Source: an uncultured Bacteroidota bacterium | GTDB taxonomy: Bacteria > Bacteroidota > Bacteroidia > Flavobacteriales > Flavobacteriaceae | DNA: 39,765 nucleotides | Assembly (NCBI GenBank): GCA_902620455.1 | Contig: CACNIG010000010.1 | Location: forward strand, 1-39,765 | Direction: 5' to 3' | In this document: piece after piece, positions 8,903 to 16,014 of the stretch | Numbering within the stretch: the stretch's first letter is position 1 | Layout of the letters: the number at the start of each line of letters is the position of its first letter | Notes under the pieces: model-generated | What the model saw: only the letters and a program-made list of their open reading frames with translations | Told to the model about the DNA's origin: nothing | The model's database searches: none | Position numbers and translations under genes: made by a program

Positions 8903-10147
8903 CTAGTAATGACATTTAGCACATTCAATACCACCAAGCTGAGCAACAGTAAGTTGCTCAACTCCATATTTTTTTGATAGTTCCTCATGAACTTTTTGAT
9001 AATACTCATTATCCTTGTCAACATTGCTCTCTCTGTGACAATCTATACACCAGCCCATAGTTAATGGAGAATACTGGTACATTATTTCCATTTCCTCAAC
9101 AGGACCATGACATGTTTGACATTCAATTTGTGCAACTTGAGCATGTTGAGCGTGATTAAAATATACAAAGTCAGGAAGGTTATGAATTCTTATCCATTTT
9201 ACTGGCTGAGTATTTCCAGTGTAAACTTGATTTTCTTCATCCCATCCAACAGCGTTATATAATTTTTTAATCTCATTTGTATAAAAGTCTTTTGTGTAAC
9301 CATTTTCTAAATCTTCTTCACCATTATATTCACCAATATACTCGTGACAATTCATACAAACATTAAGTGATGGAATTCCAGAGTGTTTAGAAACTCTTGC
9401 AGAAGAATGACAATATTTGCATTCAATTTGATTTGCCCCAGCATGAATTTTATGAGAATAATGAATTGGCTGTATAGGGGCGTAACCCTGGTCAATTCCA
9501 ATCTGCATTAAATAACCATATGTGAAGTAAGCGCTTGATAATAAAAACCCAATTACCAAAACAAACATTATAAATTGATTTTCTACGACAGCTTTCCACA
9601 GAGGCCTTATATTTCTTTTTGGTTCTGGTTCAATTTTTACTCCACTAGCATTAGCAATTTTAATAAGTGTTCTTTGAACTAGAAACAACATTACTATCAA
9701 GATTGTAAAAATCACAATACTAACTGCTAAGATTATATTAACTGATATGTCAGAGCCTTGACTAACAGTCTCAGCAGTAGCTACAGCGGGTGCAGGTGCT
9801 GGTGGTGTGTAATTGGTATATGCTAATATATTGTCGATCTGCTCATTTGAAAATTGAGGATAATTTGTCATAACCGCACGATTGTATTCCTCCCAGATTG
9901 CAACGGCTTGTGGATCACCATCTTTAATCATCTGGGTCCCATTCTTAATCCAGCTGTATAACCACTCTTTATCATACTTTTCAGTTACACCTCTTAATGC
10001 AGGGCCAACTGCTTTTCTGTTTAACTGATGACAAGCAGCACAGTTTGAATTAAATAAAGCTTTACCCGCCTGAATATCTGCCTCTTGAGAAAGCCCCAAA
10101 GAAGGGAAAAGAAGTGTTACTAAAAGAATCCTTTTTAAGTGTAACAT
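8903..10147 (-). CDS. actA: Alternative complex III multihaem cytochrome c ActA with N-terminal monohaem domain
   Basis: 414 residues, first gene of the operon. Signal peptide at 1-20. Six CxxCH haem c sites are visible, starting at residues 36, 243, 264, 343, 367 and 409. The first lies in a separate class I cytochrome domain (LFNSNCAACHQLNRKAVGPA), followed by a Pro/Ala linker, a membrane helix at about 135-157, a second hydrophobic segment at about 190-210, then the five-haem ActA core ending at residue 413. The core is the usual ActA; the N-terminal cytochrome is an added domain that I associate with flavobacterial versions. It receives electrons from ActB and relays them to ActE or the oxidase. 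Confidence 0.95.
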   Translation of the reverse strand: MLHLKRILLVTLLFPSLGLSQEADIQAGKALFNSNCAACHQLNRKAVGPALRGVTEKYDKEWLYSWIKNGTQMIKDGDPQAVAIWEEYNRAVMTNYPQFSNEQIDNILAYTNYTPPAPAPAVATAETVSQGSDISVNIILAVSIVIFTILIVMLFLVQRTLIKIANASGVKIEPEPKRNIRPLWKAVVENQFIMFVLVIGFLLSSAYFTYGYLMQIGIDQGYAPIQPIHYSHKIHAGANQIECKYCHSSARVSKHSGIPSLNVCMNCHEYIGEYNGEEDLENGYTKDFYTNEIKKLYNAVGWDEENQVYTGNTQPVKWIRIHNLPDFVYFNHAQHAQVAQIECQTCHGPVEEMEIMYQYSPLTMGWCIDCHRESNVDKDNEYYQKVHEELSKKYGVEQLTVAQLGGIECAKCHY

Positions 10148-10213
10148 TAGTTGGGGGCTATAAAGATTTTCTCCATGATAACAAAAGTGAATTTAGACAC
10201 TTTTTCAACGTAG

Positions 10214-10221
10214 CAAATTTA
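10214..10221 (-). promoter_or_regulatory. Candidate -7 box of the act-cta operon promoter
   Basis: The minus strand reads TAAATTTG, an exact match to the Bacteroidetes -7 consensus TAnnTTTG, about 67 nt upstream of the actA start. It would give a leader of roughly 60 nt. I found no clear TTG (-33 element) at the usual distance, and such boxes are not rare in AT-rich DNA, so this is tentative. Confidence 0.4.
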
Positions 10222-10316
10222 AGCCATAAACGTCATTTTAAAAACTCTAAAATCAACAAATATTTAATTTATATTTAATTTATAATCATTCTAAATAACA
10301 AGTTAAATCATTTTGT

Positions 10317-10324
10317 TAAATTTG
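10317..10324 (+). promoter_or_regulatory. Candidate -7 box for the SPOR-domain gene
   Basis: TAAATTTG matches TAnnTTTG and ends 12 nt before the preferred ATG at 10337. If used, the transcript would have a leader of only some 8 nt. It also argues against the upstream TTG start at 10313, which would lie ahead of the transcription start. No convincing -33 TTG was found. Confidence 0.4.
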
Positions 10325-10336
10325 AGAAATATATTT

Positions 10337-10717
10337 ATGTTAAAAATTCGATTTCTCCCTTTATTTATTGGTGTTTGCCTTTGTAGTTTTTCAGTTAATG
10401 GTCAAGAAAATTCTATAAGATATAATGATACCCTCACTAAGAAATTTTATAACTTAAAAAAAGAATATAGTAAGAGAGTTTTTGAGTCTACTTTTTACAC
10501 TATCCAGATCTATTATGGGGGTCTAGAGGAGGCAGATTCTATACTTGAAGATTTTAAAGAAAATTATCAAGAAATTAAATCAAATTTAATTTTCGAAACT
10601 CCGAATTATAAAGTTAGAATTGGAGAGTACAAAGACATAAATATTGCATCTCAAAAATTAGAGGAAATACGGAGAATTTATCCAAGCTCTTTTATAATAA
10701 AGCTTTCTAATTTATAG
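10337..10717 (+). CDS. Secreted SPOR-domain protein
   Basis: 126 residues from ATG 10337. A longer frame from TTG 10313 exists, but the signal peptide (LKIRFLPLFIGVCLCSFSVNG) begins right after the ATG, so I chose the shorter form. After cleavage near VNGQEN, residues about 45-126 form a SPOR-like domain: FYTIQIYYGGLEEADSILED, a central FETPNYKVRIGEYKD, then the second helix and strand. SPOR domains bind denuded glycan strands of peptidoglycan and often act near the division site. This gene converges on infB with a 6-nt overlap of the ends, an arrangement I believe is common in Flavobacteriia. The specific role is unknown. Confidence 0.85.
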   Translation: MLKIRFLPLFIGVCLCSFSVNGQENSIRYNDTLTKKFYNLKKEYSKRVFESTFYTIQIYYGGLEEADSILEDFKENYQEIKSNLIFETPNYKVRIGEYKDINIASQKLEEIRRIYPSSFIIKLSNL

Positions 10718-13213
10718 TTTTCTTTTAATTGCAACTTCTTGGTAGCATTGAATAATATCACCCTCAACTAAATCATTATACTCATCAATTTGAATTCCAC
10801 AATCATAGCCTTTTGCCACTTCTTTAACATCATCTTTGAATCTTTTCAGTGATAGTAATTTACCCTCAAAAATAATTTCATCTGATCTCACAACTCTTAC
10901 ATTTGAATTTCGGAATATTTTTCCCGAGGTAACCATACATCCTGCTATAGTTCCAATTCTTGAAATTTTAAATGTCTCCCTAACTTCAGCTTCCCCTGTA
11001 CTTTCTTCTTTCATTTCAAGAGAAAGCATTCCCTCCATTGCATCTTTCAAATCGTTAATAGCATCATATATAATTGAATAAAACCTTATGTCAATTTGTT
11101 CTTTTTCTGAAAGCTTTCTTGCACTATCAGTTGGCTTAACATTAAATCCTACAATTATAGCTTCAGATGCAGAAGCAAGTAAAACATCAGACTCTGTAAT
11201 TGCTCCAACACCTTTAAATATTATATTAACTTGAATTTCCTCAGTTGATAAATTTTCAAACGAATCTGTAAGCGCCTCAACAGATCCGTCAACATCTCCT
11301 TTAATTATTACATTTAATTCCTTGAAGTCACCAATTGCAATTCTTCTACCAATTTCGTCAAGGGTTAATTGTTTTTGAGTCCTGACATTTTGCTCTCTAA
11401 CTAATTGTGTTCTTTTTGAGGCAATTAATTTAGCTTCTTTCTCATCTTCAAGAACCTTAAATGGATCACCAGCTTGAGGAGCTCCATCAAGTCCGAGAAC
11501 AGACACAGGAGTTGATGGTGTGGCAATTTTTATTGTTTTTCCTGATTCATCAAACATTGCCTTTACCTTTCCACTTGTTTTTCCAGCTAATAAGTAATCA
11601 CCTATTTTAAGTGAACCATTCTGAACAAGCATTGTTGATACATAACCTCTCCCCTTGTCTAAATATGCCTCCAATACTGAACCTGATGAATTCTTATCTG
11701 GATTAGCCTTTAAATCCATAATCTCTGCCTCAAGTAAAACTTTTTCAAGAAGTGAGTCAACACCTTTACCATTGATAGCTGAAATATCTTGCGATTGAAT
11801 CTTTCCTCCCCAGTCCTCAACAACAAGATTCATTGATGCTAAAGATTCCTTAACCTTATCTGGGTTAGCTCCTTCCTTATCAATTTTATTAATCGCAAAT
11901 ATAATAGGGACACCACCTGCCTGAGCATGACTAATAGCCTCTTTTGTCTGAGGCATTATACTATCATCTGCAGCAATAACAATAATAACTATATCTGTTA
12001 TTTGAGCTCCTCTTGCTCTCATAGCAGTGAATGCCTCATGACCTGGTGTATCAAGAAAAGTTATTTTTTTTGAATTATTAACTAAGACAGAATAAGCACC
12101 AATGTGTTGGGTAATTCCACCTGATTCACCTTCAGTTACTGATGAGTTTCTTATATAGTCTAAAAGAGATGTTTTTCCATGATCAACATGACCCATGACA
12201 GTAACAATTGGTGGTCTTTCTTGTAATGATTTTGGATCATCTTCTTCTTCAACTTCATCCTTATCTTCCTCTATATCAGTTTTAATAAATTCTAATTGAT
12301 AACCAAACTCATCTGCAACTACAGAAAGAGTTTCAGCGTCTAGTCTTTGATTCATGGTAACCATTATACCCAATGTCATACAAGCAGAAATGATATCGTT
12401 TGTTGTTACATCCATTAAAGTGGCAATTTCACCAACTGTTATGAACTCAGTTATTTTTATAATCTTGCTTTCTTTCTCAAGTAAAGCTTCTTCCTCCTCA
12501 GATTGAATTTTTCTTTGATCTCTTTTGTCTTTTCTATATTTTGCCCCTTTAGATTTTGATGATTTTCCTTGAAGTTTTTCTAAAGTCTCTCTAATCTGTT
12601 TTTGAATTTCATCATCTGTAGGTTCAACTTTTTGGTTAACAGCTTGTTTTTTATTTTTGATAAACTTGTTTGAGGAGTCTTTTGGCTGAGAAACATCTTT
12701 ACTGATTCTTTTCCTTCTTCTCTTTTTTGATTCCTCTACTTTTTCTTCTTTTTTGTTTATTGACTCAAGATCAATCACCTCACCAGTCTTTTTTAAACCT
12801 GAAAGTTTTTTAAAATTAGTTTGAATTTTAGATGAGTCAACATCTTCTTTAGGATTCTCAATATTTAAGTCTTTAGTTTTTTTTGTATCAGCAGAGACTT
12901 TATCTGAAATTAATTCAGTAGCATCAGATCTTATGCCTTCACTCTCCACTGCCTGCTTCTCCTCTGCCTGCTTCTCCTCTGCCTGCTTCTCCTCTAATTC
13001 TCTTCTCTTTTTGGTATTTATTTCTTCTAATTTGTCTTTATCAGATTTATCTGTTTGAAACTCATCAAGCAATAGGTCATATACATCCTGATCAATTTTT
13101 GATGTTGGTCTTGCTTCAATATCAATTTTTTTTGAACTCAAAAACTCAACAGCTCTATCAAGAGATATATTTAACTCTTTAAGTACTTTATTTAACCTAA
13201 TTGGTGATGGCAT
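10712..13213 (-). CDS. infB: Translation initiation factor IF-2
   Basis: 833 residues. IF-2 is the GTPase that brings initiator fMet-tRNA to the 30S subunit. Seen: IF2_N-like start (IRLNKVLKELNISLDRAVEFL), a long charged, low-complexity linker (about 55-250) with a triple EEKQA repeat, a second IF2_N segment (about 255-310), and the G domain with GHVDHGKT at 341-348, DTPGH at 388-392 and NKID at 442-445. Domains II-IV run to the C-terminus, with the fMet-tRNA-binding end GKLLSLKRFKDDVKEVAKG. It follows nusA by 9 nt. The stop overlaps the convergent SPOR gene. Confidence 0.98.
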   Translation of the reverse strand: MPSPIRLNKVLKELNISLDRAVEFLSSKKIDIEARPTSKIDQDVYDLLLDEFQTDKSDKDKLEEINTKKRRELEEKQAEEKQAEEKQAVESEGIRSDATELISDKVSADTKKTKDLNIENPKEDVDSSKIQTNFKKLSGLKKTGEVIDLESINKKEEKVEESKKRRRKRISKDVSQPKDSSNKFIKNKKQAVNQKVEPTDDEIQKQIRETLEKLQGKSSKSKGAKYRKDKRDQRKIQSEEEEALLEKESKIIKITEFITVGEIATLMDVTTNDIISACMTLGIMVTMNQRLDAETLSVVADEFGYQLEFIKTDIEEDKDEVEEEDDPKSLQERPPIVTVMGHVDHGKTSLLDYIRNSSVTEGESGGITQHIGAYSVLVNNSKKITFLDTPGHEAFTAMRARGAQITDIVIIVIAADDSIMPQTKEAISHAQAGGVPIIFAINKIDKEGANPDKVKESLASMNLVVEDWGGKIQSQDISAINGKGVDSLLEKVLLEAEIMDLKANPDKNSSGSVLEAYLDKGRGYVSTMLVQNGSLKIGDYLLAGKTSGKVKAMFDESGKTIKIATPSTPVSVLGLDGAPQAGDPFKVLEDEKEAKLIASKRTQLVREQNVRTQKQLTLDEIGRRIAIGDFKELNVIIKGDVDGSVEALTDSFENLSTEEIQVNIIFKGVGAITESDVLLASASEAIIVGFNVKPTDSARKLSEKEQIDIRFYSIIYDAINDLKDAMEGMLSLEMKEESTGEAEVRETFKISRIGTIAGCMVTSGKIFRNSNVRVVRSDEIIFEGKLLSLKRFKDDVKEVAKGYDCGIQIDEYNDLVEGDIIQCYQEVAIKRKL
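12949..12993. repeat. Three tandem 15-nt repeats inside infB
   Basis: The unit CTGCCTGCTTCTCCT (plus strand) occurs three times in perfect tandem at 12949, 12964 and 12979. On the minus strand it encodes EEKQA three times, about residues 74-88 of the IF-2 linker. The unit is in frame, so copy-number changes would only lengthen or shorten the linker. It looks like a recent slippage expansion and is more GC-rich than the surrounding sequence. Confidence 0.95.
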
Positions 13214-13222
13214 ATTTTAAAT

Positions 13223-14455
13223 TTAATCTTCAAATTCCTCTTTTAAAATTTTTAAAACATCTGAAACTGTTTCTTCTTCAAGATCAGTTCTTTTTACAAG
13301 ATCCTCTTCACTTAATTCTAAAACACTCTTTGCAGTATCAAGTCCAACTTTTCTGAATTCTTCAATAACCCATGCATCAATTTCATCTTTGAATTCTGTA
13401 AGTTCAACATCTTCTTCAGCACCTTCTCTGTATACATCTATTTCATATCCAGTAAGTCTTCCAGCAAGTCGAATGTTGTGACCTCCTTTTCCTATAGCCC
13501 TTGAAACCTCATCTGGATTGAGATAAACCTGAACTGTTTTTTTCTCTTCATCAATGTTTAAAGAGTTTACTTTTGCTGGACTTAATGCTCTTGTAATGTA
13601 TAACTGAGTATTATTTGTATAGTTGATTACATCAATATTTTCATTTCCTAATTCCCTTACTATACCATGAATTCTAGATCCTTTCATTCCCACACATGCA
13701 CCTACAGGATCAATTCTATCATCATATGAATCAACTGCCACTTTTGCTTTTTCACCTGGAATTCTTACTGCTTTTTTGATTGTAATTAGTCCATCAAAAA
13801 CTTCTGGAATTTCTTGTTCAAATAGTTTTTCTAAGAAAAGAGGTGAGGTTCTTGAGAATATTATCCTTGGTTTATTTCCCCTTAACTCAACATTTTCAAT
13901 TACACCTCTTACGTTATCTCCCTTTCTAAAAAAATCTTTGGGGATTTGCCTATCTTTCGGCATTATTAATTCATTCCCATCGTCATCTAATAGAATTACT
14001 TCTCTTGCTCTTACATGATGAACTTCAGCAGTAAAGATTTCTCCAACCCTATCCTTGAACTGATTGAATATATTATTACTGTCGTGCTCAAAAACTTTAG
14101 CAACAAGGTTTTGTCTTAGAGATTGAATTGATCTCCGTCCAAGGTCTATTAACTTAAACTCCTCGGAAACTTCTTCTCCAACTTCAAAGTCTGGTTCAAT
14201 TTTAACTGCTTCCTTTAGCTCAATCTCTGCATTAGGATCTTCAACCTCACCATCTTTGACAACTATTCTATTTCTCCATATTTCAAGGTCTCCTTTGTCT
14301 GGATTAATAATAATATCGAAATTCTCATCAGTTCCAAATTTTCTAGTAAGAGTATTTCTAAATACTTCTTCTAGTATAACCATCAAGGTTACTCTATCAA
14401 TTAACTTTTCATCTTTGAATTCAGAAAAGGACTCTAGTAATGATATATTTTCCAT
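13223..14455 (-). CDS. nusA: Transcription termination/antitermination factor NusA
   Basis: 410 residues. NusA binds RNA polymerase and nascent RNA and promotes pausing and intrinsic termination. Seen: N-terminal domain (about 1-125), S1 domain (about 130-200, VGEIFTAEVHHVRAREVILL), then two KH domains with VRIPGEKAKVAVDS, VGACVGMKGSRI and ISRAIGKGGHNIRLA-like sequence (here PDEVSRAIGKGGHNIRLAGR). A short acidic C-terminus follows, without the repeated acidic domains of E. coli. It forms an operon with infB. rimP, normally directly upstream, is not here; instead the leader contains an intrinsic terminator and, further up, tRNA-Gln. Confidence 0.97.
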   Translation of the reverse strand: MENISLLESFSEFKDEKLIDRVTLMVILEEVFRNTLTRKFGTDENFDIIINPDKGDLEIWRNRIVVKDGEVEDPNAEIELKEAVKIEPDFEVGEEVSEEFKLIDLGRRSIQSLRQNLVAKVFEHDSNNIFNQFKDRVGEIFTAEVHHVRAREVILLDDDGNELIMPKDRQIPKDFFRKGDNVRGVIENVELRGNKPRIIFSRTSPLFLEKLFEQEIPEVFDGLITIKKAVRIPGEKAKVAVDSYDDRIDPVGACVGMKGSRIHGIVRELGNENIDVINYTNNTQLYITRALSPAKVNSLNIDEEKKTVQVYLNPDEVSRAIGKGGHNIRLAGRLTGYEIDVYREGAEEDVELTEFKDEIDAWVIEEFRKVGLDTAKSVLELSEEDLVKRTDLEEETVSDVLKILKEEFED

Positions 14456-14471
14456 TTACTTAACTTTATTT

Positions 14472-14501
14472 AAAAAAAAAGAGGGACATAATGTCGCCTC
14501 T
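14472..14501 (-). terminator. Intrinsic terminator in the tRNA-Gln/nusA leader (possible attenuator)
   Basis: On the minus strand a hairpin forms from AGAGG pairing with CCTCT (14497-14501 with 14480-14484) and GACA pairing with TGTC, with one bulged C (14496) and a 3-nt loop. It is followed directly by nine T residues (14472-14480). This is a textbook rho-independent terminator shape. It lies 55 nt after tRNA-Gln and the T-run ends 16 nt before the nusA ATG, leaving no room for a nusA promoter downstream of it. nusA transcription must therefore pass through it. Confidence 0.85.
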
Positions 14502-14520
14502 GAATTATCAAAATGCTTGG

Positions 14521-14528
14521 CAAATTTA
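14521..14528 (-). promoter_or_regulatory. Candidate -7 box for nusA, upstream of the leader terminator
   Basis: The minus strand reads TAAATTTG (TAnnTTTG consensus). A transcript from about 14516 would carry a leader of roughly 60 nt containing the whole terminator hairpin. No clear -33 TTG was found. The same box sequence occurs ahead of tRNA-Gln, the act operon and the SPOR gene. Confidence 0.4.
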
Positions 14529-14555
14529 TTATAAATTATTGATATAATAAAATTG

Positions 14556-14628
14556 TTGGCCTACTAGGGATCGAACCTAGACTCTTCTGGACCAAAACCA
14601 GACGTGTTGCCAGTTACACCATAGGCCA
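14556..14628 (-). tRNA. tRNA-Gln (anticodon TTG)
   Basis: 73-nt cloverleaf on the minus strand. The acceptor stem TGGCCTA pairs with TAGGCCA (14557-14563) with discriminator A at 14556. The anticodon stem TCTGG/CCAGA encloses the loop TTTTGGT with anticodon TTG, which reads CAA glutamine codons (and CAG by wobble). The T arm contains GGTTCGATCCC. CCA is not encoded. It precedes nusA on the same strand, separated by a terminator. Confidence 0.95.
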
Positions 14629-14636
14629 ATTAGCTG

Positions 14637-14644
14637 CAAATTTA
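14637..14644 (-). promoter_or_regulatory. Candidate -7 box for tRNA-Gln
   Basis: The minus strand reads TAAATTTG, ending 9 nt before the first base of the mature tRNA. Transcription would begin about 4-5 nt upstream of the tRNA, a sensible distance for RNase P processing. The -33 element is not obvious. Confidence 0.5.
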
Positions 14645-14682
14645 AATTTTTTTTTCTTAAAAAAATATATTTGTGAATTTTA

Positions 14683-15930
14683 TTAATTATTACGATCAGG
14701 AATTGATCTTAGTATCAATAAATTCAATACTGCTGAGACTATTAAATAGCATGATAAGAACATAGTCATTGATGAGTTATTTGTAAGAAATAGCTCTGAT
14801 TGAAAATATAGAACAAGCATTCCTAAAAATATCCTTAAGAACTCAAAATTTATTGACCATTTATATCCATCCATTACTGATGAAAAGCTAAATATTGTTG
14901 AGAATATCAATAAGAAATAACCTGTTTTATCTGAAAATGATAAATCAGTAAATGAGCTTAAAAATATAAACAGCACTATATTTAAGGTCAGGAAATGGAA
15001 TCCAACAAAAACTTTGTGTATGAAAGTATATTCAAACTTATATTTTTCTTGATCAAATACATTTTTAATTTTACTTCGAGGGATTTTTTTTACGACATCT
15101 TTTGGTCTCCAACCAGTCGGCATAAACCATATTTTTAGCTTATCTTTAATACTGCTTGTATACCATGCATCCTGAGTCAAGAACCATAAATGTTGGAAGT
15201 TAATTAAAATAGGGTTCCAAGTTCTTACAGGTTTTAATGTTCCATACACGCATGGCACATCATCTAGCTCTTCTTGAAATGTGCCAAATGCTCTGTCCCA
15301 AATACAGAAAATTGCGGCTAAATTCTTGTCGATATATTCTTTATTAATTGCATGATGAACTCTATGCTGAGATGGAGTAACTAAAATATATTCCAGCCAT
15401 CCAAGCTTACCTATGTGTCTAGTGTGATACCAAAACTGACCAAAAAGGTGGAGTGGTCCAAGAACACTAATCATTTTTGGCGGTACTCCTAAAAGAGCTG
15501 CTGGAACCAAAAATAGAATACCAATACCAAGGTTATTTGTTATGCTTTGTCTGAGTGCACAAGCAAGATTAAATTCTTCACTACTGTGATGAATTACATG
15601 CATATTCCAAAAAATATTAATTGAATGCTTCAGTCTATGATGACAATAACTTGCAAAATCTACACAAACAAAAGCAATAAAATAGAGAAGGATACTCTCT
15701 TCAAGCTCTATAACTTTTAATCTTTCATAAAAGAAAGGATAAGAGAATATTATTATACCAAGACCTAATATGTCAACCATTAAATTTGTGAATCCTGAAC
15801 TTAGACTTGAGATAGTATCCATATATGAATGTTTCAGATCATTTTTCCAGATACCATAGGATATTTCAATAAAAATCAAAACAAGAAAAATTGGTATTGT
15901 AATTAATAAGATGTTTGCGTAGGTATCCAT
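14683..15930 (-). CDS. Fatty acid hydroxylase / sterol desaturase family membrane protein
   Basis: 415 residues, with at least six hydrophobic segments. The di-iron His-box pattern of the fatty acid hydroxylase superfamily is present: HHRLKH at 97-102, HVIHH at 111-115 and HRVHH at 189-193, with further His in YHTRHIG (about 168-172). Such proteins use O2 and two irons to hydroxylate or desaturate lipids. The C-terminal third (about 290-415) adds several helices beyond the catalytic core. The substrate cannot be told; carotenoid, fatty acid or ether lipid are possible. It stands alone on the minus strand, divergent from the Asp-box gene. Confidence 0.9.
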   Translation of the reverse strand: MDTYANILLITIPIFLVLIFIEISYGIWKNDLKHSYMDTISSLSSGFTNLMVDILGLGIIIFSYPFFYERLKVIELEESILLYFIAFVCVDFASYCHHRLKHSINIFWNMHVIHHSSEEFNLACALRQSITNNLGIGILFLVPAALLGVPPKMISVLGPLHLFGQFWYHTRHIGKLGWLEYILVTPSQHRVHHAINKEYIDKNLAAIFCIWDRAFGTFQEELDDVPCVYGTLKPVRTWNPILINFQHLWFLTQDAWYTSSIKDKLKIWFMPTGWRPKDVVKKIPRSKIKNVFDQEKYKFEYTFIHKVFVGFHFLTLNIVLFIFLSSFTDLSFSDKTGYFLLIFSTIFSFSSVMDGYKWSINFEFLRIFLGMLVLYFQSELFLTNNSSMTMFLSCYLIVSAVLNLLILRSIPDRNN

Positions 15931-16014
15931 AAATATTAATTAAAGTATAATCGTATTATATATATATGATATTCAAATATTTTATTTTATTTTGGATCTG
16001 TAAATATATCAATT

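Noticed and set aside
10313-10336. TTG start extending the SPOR protein by eight residues
   Set aside because: It would start upstream of the predicted transcription start and place polar residues before the signal peptide; ATG 10337 fits better.
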